NCBI GenBank assembly: GCA_964564545.1
Contig: CAZMBP010000054.1
Location: 1-64,000 of the forward strand
From: CAJQQY01 sp964564545
GTDB taxonomy: Bacteria; Bacteroidota; Bacteroidia; Chitinophagales; Saprospiraceae
DNA length: 64,000 nt
Direction of reading: 5' to 3'
The translations under genes and the position numbers were made by a program. The notes under the pieces are model-generated. The model had not been told where the DNA came from, searched no databases, and saw only the letters and a program-made list of their open reading frames with translations. Positions 44,724-53,696 of the stretch are shown one piece after another; position 1 is the stretch's first letter; the number at the start of each line of letters is the position of its first letter.

Positions 44724-47462
44724 TTAAAATTTCACATTTATAGCAGCAGTTAAGATAGTTCCTAATTGGCTAAAGTGATATCCATCATAAGTCATTTGAC
44801 TATAACGTTGATTGAAAGAAATCAAGTTTAATTGATCTTCCAAAAATGCTTCATCATTTAACAATGCCTCTCCAGCAGCATTTTCAGCTTTGAAGGACCA
44901 TTCTGGTAATACATTCAACAAGTTATTTGCATTCACAGAAACTGTAACCTTTTCAGAAGCTTGATAGGTGATTCCTAAATCAGTAACAACCTTAGTTTCA
45001 AATTCTGTATAAAGATTTGTATCCATACCTTGTTGCTTAAACTCAGTAGGTCCGAATACTGTATTATTCAATGAAAGATCAAATTTTCCAACATTATAAG
45101 CAATCCCTAAAATAGCTTTAAATCTTGGACGAGATGTAAAGAACAATGCTTCTTGAGTTGCATTAGAAACAGTTTGACCAGCACTTTCAACTAATTCAGG
45201 ATTTTTCACATCACCTTCTCTTTCATTAGTCATGGTATAATTTCCAGAAAGATTGAAATTCATTTTTCCTGGACCAACTTCTAAACCTCTATAGTTAGCT
45301 ACGAAATCAATACCAGCTGTACGAGTATCTAGAGCATTTACGAAGAAACTCAAATCAGATAAATTGTTTGATGATAAAATTTCATCTAATGAAGTATTTC
45401 CAGCATCAGTAGCTCCAATCTCAGTACTCAGGATAATTCTATCTGTAACTGCAATGTTATAATAATCTAAAGTTAAACTAAGTTGTGGCGTTGGTCTTAA
45501 TCCAACTCCAACAGTAATATTTGTAGATTCTTCTTGTTGCAAACCTGGTAATCCTAATAATCTAGCTTCTCTTGATACATTTGAAATCAAACCTCCCACT
45601 TGAATACCTGCACCTGGTACAAAACTATATTGAGCTTTTTGAGTGTAGATTTGATGAAGGGTTGGTGCCTTAAATCCTGTAGAGGCAGATGCTCTCAAAG
45701 TAACTTTATCATCAGCCATTTTATATCGTGAACTTACTTTCCATACAAATGCATTTCCAAAGTCACTATAGTTTTCCAACCGAACTGTTGCATTAACTAA
45801 GAAGTCATCGGTTAAATCAAATGCAGCATCTAAGTATCCACCGAAATTATACCGATTGAATTTACCTGAGTTTCTTGGATCATTTCCAGCGAATGAATCA
45901 GCACCACCATCTTCATAAGATGCTAATTCTCCCTCAATAATTGTAAATGTTTCACTTCGGAATTCAGAACCGAAAGCAACTCCTACTTTATCAGAAAGTC
46001 TTCTTGTTACATCAATGTTACCCACTTGGTGAGTAAATCTTGTCCCTCCTGGATCAAATATAATAGGAGAATTTTCTCTATACTTGAATGTGCTATCAGG
46101 ATTTAATGTTCCATTTCTATTATGAGAATTTCTAACAATATAAGTTTGCTCGTTTCCACCTGTTGTAAAACTTACATCAGCAATCCAACCATTCTTCCTA
46201 GTTTTAAAACCAACTGTTGCGTTATAATCACTTAAGTCACCATCAAAAGTTGGTACATAACCAATGTATTCCCCATTTGGTCCATCAGGGAAAAAGTCAG
46301 CTAAATATGGAAATGCTTCTTCTGTTCTCCAATAAGGAGTTCTGTAGTTAGCAAAACTATTTACTTTTTTATAAACGTATGCAGCATTAGCATACATCTC
46401 AGTATTTTCTGAAATGTCTACTCCAGCATTTACTACAAACTTCGCTGCAGTTGTTTCAGGAGAACCATTAATATTTCCAGCATCTGGTTTTAGAGCAAGA
46501 AATTTTTCAACATCAGCTATGTCGGCTCCAAAGTCACCTGCTTCTCCCTCTGCACTTACTGTTCCTGGACGGTTTGCCAATTCAGTTTTTGATAAATCAA
46601 TGGTATAATTAACAAAACCTGATTTTCCGATTTTAGAACCATTGTTTAAAACGATTCCATAATTTTCACCATCTCCTTCTGAAGTTATTCCACTTCTAAG
46701 AGTTAAACTTCCATCTTGAGCATTATCCTTAAGAATAATATTCATTACCCCAGCAATTGCATCAGATCCATATTGAGCGGATGCACCGTCTCTCAAAATC
46801 TCAATCCTCTTTATTGCGTCTGTTGAAAAAGCAGCGATGTCCGCCCCTGTTTCACCTCGACCAGGAGAGGTTTGCACATACAATAAAGAACTCATATTCT
46901 TTCTTTTACCATTAACCAATATCAAGGTACGAGAAGGCCCCATGTTTCTAATTTCGTATGGATCTAACAAAGCTGTTGCATCATTTACAGGAGTCTGTAC
47001 TGTATTAAAAGAAGGCACTCGATACTGTAACGCTTTATCAAAAGTTGTCTGACCTGTAGAAACTAAATCTTTAGCTCTAAAAACATCAACCGGAAGTGGA
47101 GAAGTTGTATTGGAACGAGGAGCTGTTCTTGATCCAACAATTACAACATCAGATAAGGTAGTTGATCCTTCAAGGAGCGTTACATCCCATGTTACATTTT
47201 GACCAGCAGTAAGGGTAAATTCCTTAGTTTGAGCATCATACCCTGTATAACTTACAGTTAATTCATAAGTTCCAGGTGGAAGGTCAATGGAATATTTTCC
47301 ATCAACGTCAGTAGTTGTTCCAGTACCAGTTGGGCTAACAGCGACTGTACCTCCAATAATTGCCCCTTGGGCATCAGATACTGTTCCTGATATGCTTTGA
47401 GCATTTACCACCATGGGCAATGCAAATAGCAAGAGAACAAGTGTAGTTAGAATACTTTTCAT
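44724..47462 (-). CDS. TonB-dependent outer-membrane receptor, large
   Basis: 912 residues: signal peptide (1-21), CarboxypepD_reg-like domain (about 22-100, ISGTVSDAQGAIIGGTVAVS), plug (about 110-240, RNMGPSRTLILVNGKR and LRDGASAQYGSDAIAGVMN) and barrel with a C-terminal aromatic end (AAINVKF). The plug wording is like receptors of the iron/organic-ligand type with long N-terminal box rather than SusC. No SusD partner is adjacent. The ligand is not indicated. The next 586 bp upstream are gene-free and contain a MITE-like element. Confidence 0.9.
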   Translation of the reverse strand: MKSILTTLVLLLFALPMVVNAQSISGTVSDAQGAIIGGTVAVSPTGTGTTTDVDGKYSIDLPPGTYELTVSYTGYDAQTKEFTLTAGQNVTWDVTLLEGSTTLSDVVIVGSRTAPRSNTTSPLPVDVFRAKDLVSTGQTTFDKALQYRVPSFNTVQTPVNDATALLDPYEIRNMGPSRTLILVNGKRKNMSSLLYVQTSPGRGETGADIAAFSTDAIKRIEILRDGASAQYGSDAIAGVMNIILKDNAQDGSLTLRSGITSEGDGENYGIVLNNGSKIGKSGFVNYTIDLSKTELANRPGTVSAEGEAGDFGADIADVEKFLALKPDAGNINGSPETTAAKFVVNAGVDISENTEMYANAAYVYKKVNSFANYRTPYWRTEEAFPYLADFFPDGPNGEYIGYVPTFDGDLSDYNATVGFKTRKNGWIADVSFTTGGNEQTYIVRNSHNRNGTLNPDSTFKYRENSPIIFDPGGTRFTHQVGNIDVTRRLSDKVGVAFGSEFRSETFTIIEGELASYEDGGADSFAGNDPRNSGKFNRYNFGGYLDAAFDLTDDFLVNATVRLENYSDFGNAFVWKVSSRYKMADDKVTLRASASTGFKAPTLHQIYTQKAQYSFVPGAGIQVGGLISNVSREARLLGLPGLQQEESTNITVGVGLRPTPQLSLTLDYYNIAVTDRIILSTEIGATDAGNTSLDEILSSNNLSDLSFFVNALDTRTAGIDFVANYRGLEVGPGKMNFNLSGNYTMTNEREGDVKNPELVESAGQTVSNATQEALFFTSRPRFKAILGIAYNVGKFDLSLNNTVFGPTEFKQQGMDTNLYTEFETKVVTDLGITYQASEKVTVSVNANNLLNVLPEWSFKAENAAGEALLNDEAFLEDQLNLISFNQRYSQMTYDGYHFSQLGTILTAAINVKF

Positions 47463-48048
47463 ACAAATAGAGTTTTAATTAAAAATTTCCCTTTGGGGGA
47501 ATTGTGAAAAATAGTAGTTTGGAAAAATCCATTACAGGGTTTGGAAAATACTTAAAACTAAGCATTTGCTACTTTACTGCGATGAGATAATTATCTTAAA
47601 ATAAGCACATTGAAATGCTTATTTTTTCTCAATTGATTTGATAGAAGGGTTTCTAAAACAGGATTTTGAAAATCTTCGAATTTCTAATGGGAAAAGAATC
47701 TAATATTTAGATAGGAATATTATTGAGTTGAAATCTAAATTTGTTTAGGTATCCTTTTCGTTTTGTCTTGTTTAGCTAAAAGTAATAAAATTATACTAAA
47801 CCAATAATTTACAATACAATAAAAAAAACAAAATGTTATTTGAAAAAATTTTATTTTACGAATCCTAAGAGACTGTTTTCAAATATGTGCTGAAGTTTTT
47901 TATAGTGATTTTTCATGCCAGACGAAGCTCTTTTTTAGGGAAATAGCCTGAGCTGTTGCCAGATAAAAAGCTGAAGTATGGTAGAAAAAAGCACAGAAAA
48001 AACTTAGCGACATATTTCAAAACAGTCTCTAAACACTAACAAAAAGAC
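47463..48048. other. Intergenic region upstream of the TonB receptor
   Basis: No gene. It contains the 161-bp MITE-like element at 47869-48029 and otherwise A/T-rich sequence with no clear TAnnTTTG box close to the receptor start. Confidence 0.45.
47869..48029. mobile_element. Candidate MITE, 161 bp, IS5-type ends
   Basis: The left end GAGACTGTTTTCAAATATG and the right end (complement GAGACTGTTTTGAAATATG) form imperfect terminal inverted repeats that continue for about 33 bp. Both sides carry TAA (47866-47868 and 48030-48032), a 3-bp TNA-type target duplication as known for IS427/IS1031-group IS5 elements. The inside has no coding capacity and contains AGCTC/GAGCT and AAGCT repeats. A non-autonomous derivative of an IS5-like element is the simplest reading. 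Confidence 0.65.
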
Positions 48049-48828
48049 CTATGTCCTATTTTTTTGTTCTAATAAACGTCGTAGAAAAATAAAGAAGGGA
48101 ATTAATAATGAATAAATAAGAAAAAATGGAATGATTAAATAATCTAAATTCAAAAAAAGAAATACAGCCATGATCAACAATTGAAATCCTAGCCCAAAAG
48201 CAGAAACCAGGGTCATAAACCATTTCGGAAAATAACTACCTTCTACTGCTTTTTTATCCAGCATATAAATGGTTTGATCAAAAATTTTGTACAAAAAATT
48301 ATACATTCCAAACAATACATTTACGTGACTCTGCTTCTCTCCTGCCATTGCGGTTGGAACTTCGTACTCGAACACTCGACTTGTTTTATCTCCATCAAAT
48401 TTATTTCGAAGAATCACATAATAATAATTATATAGTGTTCCTTGAAGCTGAATACCTATAAATGCCAATACCATATAAAGAAAAGATCCTTCAGTAACTA
48501 TGCAGATGGTTAACAGAAATAAGAAATTTAAAATAATATCAGCTACTGAATCAAAATACCTCCCAGTATAAGATGGTGTATTTTTTATTCGAGCGAGTTC
48601 ACCATCGGCAGCGTCTAAAATTGATTTTAAAATTAAAAAAAATCCAGCTGCAATATATTGATGTGAAACAATGCAAGCAATTGCAAATAATCCTGAAATA
48701 ATGAAAAGTATAGTTACATGAATTGGAGTAACAAAGGTAGGTTTGAATAATTGAGCAATTACTCTGGCGACTGGTCTTCCATAGTCGGATAAGTCTAAGA
48801 ACTGATTTTCCTTGGGTAATTTGGCCAT
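48049..48828 (-). CDS. CDP-alcohol phosphatidyltransferase family protein
   Basis: 259 residues with about six membrane segments. The complete family motif is present: D72-x2-D75-G76-x2-A79-R80-x8-G89-x3-D93-x3-D97 (in LDAADGELAR and GRYFDSVADI), which binds metal and the CDP group and moves a phospho-group onto an alcohol in phospholipid synthesis. The acceptor (inositol, glycerol phosphate, choline or other) is not clear from sequence. It lies 54 bp after ywbE on the same strand. Confidence 0.88.
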   Translation of the reverse strand: MAKLPKENQFLDLSDYGRPVARVIAQLFKPTFVTPIHVTILFIISGLFAIACIVSHQYIAAGFFLILKSILDAADGELARIKNTPSYTGRYFDSVADIILNFLFLLTICIVTEGSFLYMVLAFIGIQLQGTLYNYYYVILRNKFDGDKTSRVFEYEVPTAMAGEKQSHVNVLFGMYNFLYKIFDQTIYMLDKKAVEGSYFPKWFMTLVSAFGLGFQLLIMAVFLFLNLDYLIIPFFLIYSLLIPFFIFLRRLLEQKNRT

Positions 48829-48882
48829 TAAAAAGGTTTGCTATATATTAATTTATTGAGTTCTATTTTTTGAGAAAGTTTC

Positions 48883-49095
48883 TTAATCTAGAATAACATG
48901 TTTTACTCTTCCTACTTCTCCCAAATCAGTCATCACTTTTATTCCATGAGGATGCTTTTTGGCATTGGTCAAAATTCGTTTAACGATACCTTCTGTTAAT
49001 TCCCCAGATTCTTGATGATGTTTTTGGACAATTTCTACCACATCACCAATATTGATATTCTTTCTATATCGTCCGTCGAGTCTATTATCTTCCAT
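48883..49095 (-). CDS. ywbE: YwbE family protein
   Basis: 70 residues, the normal length of the YwbE (DUF2196) family: GRYRKNINIGDVVEIVQKH, then LTEGIVKRILTNAKKHPHGI and GEVGRVKHVI. A small beta-barrel-like basic protein of unknown function. It starts 5 bp after the helicase gene and is probably translated from the same message, suggesting a link with RNA. Confidence 0.85.
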   Translation of the reverse strand: MEDNRLDGRYRKNINIGDVVEIVQKHHQESGELTEGIVKRILTNAKKHPHGIKVMTDLGEVGRVKHVILD

Positions 49096-49100
49096 AACAA

Positions 49101-50411
49101 TTAAATTACGTATACACGAATTTTCCTTTTTTTCAATTTCGTGTTATTTAACTTATCGATTAATTCATAGGTTTTAGAAGCTGGAACAGCTACAAAAGCA
49201 CAGTCCTGCTTCAATTCAATTATTCCTAATTCATTTTTTTCTAAACCTCCTTGCTTAAAAAACAAACCTGCAATATCACCTTTTGAAATCTTATCTTTTC
49301 GACCACCTGAAACAAAAAGCGTTTTCCAAAAAGAAGGTTTTGGAATACCTGCTGTTTGAATATTTTCAATTTCATTTTCCTCAATAAATTCAGGTAAATC
49401 CTCTTTCTCCCATTTTAAAATATAAGCTGTTCCATCTGAATTCATTCTGGCAGTTCGGCCATTTCGATGAGTAAATTCCTGACTTCGATTGGGCAAATGA
49501 TAGTGTATGATAAATTTAATTTCAGGAACATCAATTCCCCTTGACGCCAAATCTGTTGCAATTAATAACTGATGTGTTCCATTTCTAAATTTAATCAAAG
49601 CTCGTTCTCTATCTATCTGTTCCATTCCTCCAAAAAAACAACCATGCCCAATATTATTTTTCGTCAAGCAATCACTTACTCGTTGAATAGAATCTTTAAA
49701 ATTGCAAAAAATAATACCTGGTTGATTTCCTAAAAAGCAAAGTGTATCTATTAACGTTTCCAGTTTATCTTTTTTAGGGGAAATAATAGTTTTGATTTTC
49801 AATTGTTCAATTCCTTCCTCTGAATAATTTATATAAACGGGATCTATCAAACCAATAAAAGGAGGAATCGAAACTTCATGAGTAGCAGAAGTCAAGATCT
49901 TTTTTCGCACCTTATATAATGCGTCAGTAATCTCAATCATCTCTGGCTCAAATCCAACTTCCAACGATTTATCAAATTCATCTAAAACAAAAATTCTAAT
50001 CCGTCGAGTGGAAAAAGTCTCTCTACGCAAATGATCTGCCACACGACCTGGTGTCCCAATCAAAATCGCAGGAGGATGACTCAACTCAATTCTATCTTTG
50101 GAAAATGGTCGACCTCCATAAACTGCGTTTACTTTAAAACCAGTTCCCATTTCTCTGGCGACTTGCTCTATTTGAATCGCTAACTCTCTTGATGGAACAA
50201 TAATTATTGCTTGCACCTCATCACAATCGATTTCCAACTCTGCAACAATCGGTAAAAGAAAAGCTAAGGTTTTACCCGTTCCAGTAGGTGAAAGCAAAAC
50301 GACTTCAGCAGAAGTAGGAATCGCTAAACGAGCTTCTTCTTGCATTGGATTGAGTTTTTTAATACCCAATTTTTCCAATATTTCTTTTTGACTTTTTATT
50401 GCACTTGACAT
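49101..50411 (-). CDS. DEAD-box-type RNA helicase (DEFD variant)
   Basis: 436 residues, two RecA-like domains: Q-motif region (LGIKKLNPMQEEA), motif I SPTGTGKT (41-48), PSRELA, TPGR, motif II as DEFD (144-147) instead of DEAD, SAT (175-177), ATDLASRGID and HRNGRTARM. The C-terminal 75 residues (ISKGDIAGLFFKQGGLEKNE, ELGIIELKQDCAFVAVP) are a DbpA-type RNA-binding domain. It unwinds structured RNA, perhaps in ribosome assembly. The -7 box TACCTTTG ends 5 bp before the ATG, so the message may have no leader. Confidence 0.92.
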   Translation of the reverse strand: MSSAIKSQKEILEKLGIKKLNPMQEEARLAIPTSAEVVLLSPTGTGKTLAFLLPIVAELEIDCDEVQAIIIVPSRELAIQIEQVAREMGTGFKVNAVYGGRPFSKDRIELSHPPAILIGTPGRVADHLRRETFSTRRIRIFVLDEFDKSLEVGFEPEMIEITDALYKVRKKILTSATHEVSIPPFIGLIDPVYINYSEEGIEQLKIKTIISPKKDKLETLIDTLCFLGNQPGIIFCNFKDSIQRVSDCLTKNNIGHGCFFGGMEQIDRERALIKFRNGTHQLLIATDLASRGIDVPEIKFIIHYHLPNRSQEFTHRNGRTARMNSDGTAYILKWEKEDLPEFIEENEIENIQTAGIPKPSFWKTLFVSGGRKDKISKGDIAGLFFKQGGLEKNELGIIELKQDCAFVAVPASKTYELIDKLNNTKLKKRKIRVYVI

Positions 50412-50415
50412 TTTG

Positions 50416-50423
50416 CAAAGGTA
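50416..50423 (-). promoter_or_regulatory. -7 box directly at the helicase start
   Basis: Minus-strand TACCTTTG matches TAnnTTTG; its last base is only four bases from the A of ATG (50411), which places the transcript start at or next to the start codon. Confidence 0.5.
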
Positions 50424-50490
50424 GGATTAAAAGTTTATTAGGTTGATATTTGAGAAGATTGATTATCTAAAAGTAGAAATAAAAATTATA

Positions 50491-50530
50491 AAAAAAACCT
50501 GTTAATCTGTACAGACTAACAGGTTTTTTT
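50491..50530 (-). terminator. Terminator after the cold-shock gene
   Basis: Stem AAACCTGTTA with TAACAGGTTT, extended by TCTGT/ACAGA, A-run and T-run on the outer ends; one mismatch. Confidence 0.85.
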
Positions 50531-50546
50531 TGATTAAAATATTAAT

Positions 50547-51005
50547 TTAAATCAATTTGACATTAACTGCATTTGGACCTTTTGGTCCGTTTTCAATTTC
50601 AAAAGTAACTCGATCGTTTTCTCTAAGGTCTCCTTCCACATTATTAATATGAACAAAGATACTTTCTTTAGTTGCTTTGTCATTTATAAAACCATAACCT
50701 TTTTCATCATTGAAAAATTTCACTTGACCTTCACGAACCGTCTCAACAGGTGTATTATCAATAGGTGCTGCACCTAAAACAATGTTCTCTAATTTAATTT
50801 CTTTTTTCTTCTTGGTAGGATCTGGTGGAGTTGGAGTTAAATTACCATCTTCATCAACATACATCAACATATCTTCAAAAGATTTTGTTCCTCCTTCTGC
50901 TTTTTCAAGTTTACGTTGTTCTCTTCTTTCTGCCTTTTCTTGTTTCTTTTTCCTTCTTTTCTTTTCTTTTTCTTTTTTGTTGAATGATTGTTGCGACTTT
51001 GCCAT
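50547..51005 (-). CDS. Cold-shock-domain RNA-binding protein with basic N-terminal extension
   Basis: 152 residues. The C-terminal 65 residues are a cold-shock domain: GQVKFFNDEKGYGFINDKA (RNP1 KGYGFI), SIFVHINNVEG (RNP2 IFVHI). The first 40 residues are almost wholly Lys, Arg, Glu and Gln, a charged helix that may bind nucleic acid, then a linker (FEDMLMYVDEDGNLTPTPPDP). It binds single-stranded RNA or DNA. The leader is about 100 nt with a -7 box at 51109-51116, in keeping with the long leaders of cold-shock genes. Confidence 0.92.
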   Translation of the reverse strand: MAKSQQSFNKKEKEKKRRKKKQEKAERREQRKLEKAEGGTKSFEDMLMYVDEDGNLTPTPPDPTKKKKEIKLENIVLGAAPIDNTPVETVREGQVKFFNDEKGYGFINDKATKESIFVHINNVEGDLRENDRVTFEIENGPKGPNAVNVKLI

Positions 51006-51108
51006 ATTTATTATTTAGTTGAAAAAATATTCCCGATGAGGAAAAAAAATCATAGGGAGACAAATCAACAAAATGAATACCTAAAACAGTCTTTTCAAAA
51101 AGGGATTA

Positions 51109-51116
51109 CAAATATA
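51109..51116 (-). promoter_or_regulatory. -7 box for the cold-shock gene
   Basis: Minus-strand TATATTTG, exact TAnnTTTG match, about 100 bp before the ATG. Confidence 0.5.
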
Positions 51117-51194
51117 CAAAAAATTGAGCAGAATTGCTTGATGAAAAAAAAATTGGATTCAATTAATTTTTAATATAAACCTTTTCTGATTCAG

Positions 51195-53480
51195 CTACTC
51201 CATTTTCACAAAACGGTAGATTCCTCGTTTCCCATTTTGAAATATAGAAACCACATAAACTCCTAAAGGAATCGTACTTAATTCAAGTTTTTTAGAATTA
51301 TAAAATTCTCCACTCAAAAAGTCTATTCTTTTTCCTTCAATAGAAAACACTTCAAATTCAGCAATCCCAGATGTCTGTAATTCTATTGTTAGAAAATCAG
51401 AAGTGGGATTTGGGAAAATATTCACACCAGATAATTCTACTTCTTCAAGACTTGTCAAAATTGAAATGGTATCTGTAAAAGTATTAGAACAATATTCGTT
51501 GGATGCAGTCAACGTCACCACAAATTCTCCAAATATATCATATATATGAAAAGGCATTTCCTCATTCGATACAGGACTACCATCACCAAAATCCCATTCA
51601 AAGGAAGTCGCATCAGTTGAATTATTGTTGAAATTTATAGTTCCTATAATTGGAGAAAAGAAATCAAAATTAGCAACAGGAACTTCAAGTACTTCAATAA
51701 TATCATTCATTACAACATCATCACTTCCTTGAGCTCCAAATATTTCTAGTTGTACATCAAAAAGGCCTGGAGTATCATAAATCACTTGTGGATTCTCCTC
51801 CGTTGAAGTGGCTGGGTTTCCTCCTTCAAAAGTCCATAAAAAATTATCGATGGTGCCTACTGAATTATTTTGAAAATTAACTGTGTGTGGAACGCATCCT
51901 CCTTCTTCATCAATCTGAAAATTGGCTTCAACTACTTCAACATATAAGGATAAGTTAAAAGTATCCTGCCCGCAATCATTTGAGATAATCAATTGAACAT
52001 TGTATGTACCAGTTTGCGAGTAAGTGTGAATTGGGTCAAGATCTGAACTTGAATTTCCATCTCCAAAATTCCAAACAACCGTGTTAGCATTCTGTGAAAG
52101 ATTTAAAAATGCAACTTCAAGCATATCATTTGTAAATGAAAAATTGGCTTCTGGCAACAAGAATTCTTGACTAGCAAATATATTGTTATTAATTCCTTCA
52201 ACAATTCCAGTTACTCCATTTGTTGCTCCATTCGTTCCGTCAGGGCAAGTAGAGGAATTGATCGAAACTCCTGCATCACCTCCTCCAACTGATATTGTAA
52301 ATGAACCTCCTGACATTAAATTATTAATAATTCGTCCACCACTTCCTCCTCCTCCTGGCCCGTGACAACGATCTCCTCCACCATTATTAATCATTCCTCC
52401 ATCTCCTCCAATAGCTTCTAAATGAACGGTGCTATTTAAATTTTGGACTTCAAAAAAAATTGATCCTCCTGCTCCACCTCCTCCTGCTCCATCTCCTCCT
52501 CCATCGGGAGTTGAATCACCATTGGCAAGAATTGAAAAACCAACAGGTATTAATTCTTCCACTATTAGTATTACAATACCTCCACCGTTTGAACCATTCG
52601 TAGCAACTTGATTATTATCATGTCCTGCTCCTCCTCCTCCTCCAAGGAAAATTCTATTATCAATATTTCCAATCGCTTTACCTCCAAGGCCTGGATGATT
52701 GCCTTGACATCCGAAAGTTGAAGGTTCATCATTTTCACCGCCTGCTCCTCCGTTAGAAATATTAGCACCACCACCACCACCTGCATTGTGGTCGTTTCCA
52801 CCACCACCGCCATTTGCTTGTGGTCCTTTTCCGAATTCTTTATCTAAAATAATTGAGGCAATACCTTCTCCTTTTGCCGATCCTCTCCAATTTCCGAACT
52901 CATAGAAATAGTCATTCTGCTGAAACAACCAAGTACAATTATTATTAGAGGCAGTTTGCGTTTCACCTCCTCTAAAACCTAGACCACTCACATCTATATT
53001 TGAACTCAGTACTAATTGTCCAGAAACTTTAAGAGCAAGTACGCCTCCTGTTTCACCATTCCAAGCATCAGCTGTTAAAGTATTCACAACATTAGCATCT
53101 ACATAATTAGGCATCGTTATCAATTGAACGTTTCCATTAAGATCATAGTCATGTTGATTTTTATATTTTAAATAAATCTCAGATCCATCAACAGAAATGA
53201 CTTCATTAATTTCATAAAACCCAGCATTATTTAATGATTGAATATCACCAAAACTAGCAGAATTAGATTCATTTATTATCGCTCCTTGCATTTGCATCAA
53301 TACCACAAATTGTCCTTCATCAAAAGGAGAAATATCAGTTACTGTAATTTTATTTTGGCAATTATCACTTTCAATCATCGTCACTTTTGAATATTGATTG
53401 ATGACACCAGAAAGTTCTACTTGAGCATTTAATTGGTAGAGGATAAAAAGGGTAAAAAATAAAGCAATTAGTTTATTCAT
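51195..53480 (-). CDS. Glycine-rich PKD-domain protein with type IX sorting domain
   Basis: The ATG at 53478-53480 is chosen because it begins a clean signal peptide (MNKLIALFFTLFILYQLNAQ); upstream codons to 53558 add a non-signal stretch. The resulting 761-residue protein has an N-terminal beta region, a glycine-rich zone with runs such as GGGGGAG and GGDGGMINNGGG (roughly 160-360), three PKD domains (VVWNFGDGNSSS, FLWTFEGGNPA, FEWDFGDGSPVS) and a type A sorting domain (NIFPNPTSDFLTIEL, GVYVVSIFQNGKR). It should be exposed on the cell surface, possibly as an adhesin or structural fibre. No enzyme motif. Confidence 0.9.
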   Translation of the reverse strand: MNKLIALFFTLFILYQLNAQVELSGVINQYSKVTMIESDNCQNKITVTDISPFDEGQFVVLMQMQGAIINESNSASFGDIQSLNNAGFYEINEVISVDGSEIYLKYKNQHDYDLNGNVQLITMPNYVDANVVNTLTADAWNGETGGVLALKVSGQLVLSSNIDVSGLGFRGGETQTASNNNCTWLFQQNDYFYEFGNWRGSAKGEGIASIILDKEFGKGPQANGGGGGNDHNAGGGGGANISNGGAGGENDEPSTFGCQGNHPGLGGKAIGNIDNRIFLGGGGGAGHDNNQVATNGSNGGGIVILIVEELIPVGFSILANGDSTPDGGGDGAGGGGAGGSIFFEVQNLNSTVHLEAIGGDGGMINNGGGDRCHGPGGGGSGGRIINNLMSGGSFTISVGGGDAGVSINSSTCPDGTNGATNGVTGIVEGINNNIFASQEFLLPEANFSFTNDMLEVAFLNLSQNANTVVWNFGDGNSSSDLDPIHTYSQTGTYNVQLIISNDCGQDTFNLSLYVEVVEANFQIDEEGGCVPHTVNFQNNSVGTIDNFLWTFEGGNPATSTEENPQVIYDTPGLFDVQLEIFGAQGSDDVVMNDIIEVLEVPVANFDFFSPIIGTINFNNNSTDATSFEWDFGDGSPVSNEEMPFHIYDIFGEFVVTLTASNEYCSNTFTDTISILTSLEEVELSGVNIFPNPTSDFLTIELQTSGIAEFEVFSIEGKRIDFLSGEFYNSKKLELSTIPLGVYVVSIFQNGKRGIYRFVKME

Positions 53481-53555
53481 TTTAACTGAATGGTTTTGGA
53501 AAAATAAAAATTGAATATAATATCGCGTGAAGATTATTGGAATGTAATACGAATT

Positions 53556-53563
53556 CAAAATTA
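53556..53563 (-). promoter_or_regulatory. -7 box for the glycine-rich protein gene
   Basis: Minus-strand TAATTTTG, exact TAnnTTTG match, about 75 bp before the chosen ATG; supports the shorter start, since a start at 53558 would overlap the box. Confidence 0.5.
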
Positions 53564-53644
53564 CAAAAAGAAACCCACTACTTGAAATTTTATTAAATAG
53601 TAAAAGTGCATTTAATTACTTATCCTTTTAATCCAGAAATAATA

Positions 53645-53676
53645 AAAGCGATTCCCGAACATTCGAGAACCGCTTT
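53645..53676 (-). terminator. Terminator after the bipolar protein gene
   Basis: A 15-bp stem AAAGCGATTCCCGAA/TTCGAGAACCGCTTT with two G-U type pairs, 20 bp past the stop. Confidence 0.85.
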
Positions 53677-53696
53677 CATTTTTTCAAAAAAGAAAA

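Noticed and set aside
52183..52611. Proline-rich open frames on the plus strand
   Set aside because: They are the antisense of the glycine-rich zone of the PKD protein (GGN codons read backwards as CCN).
53481..53558. Longer start for the glycine-rich PKD protein
   Set aside because: It would put 26 residues before an ideal signal peptide and would overlap the -7 box at 53556-53563.
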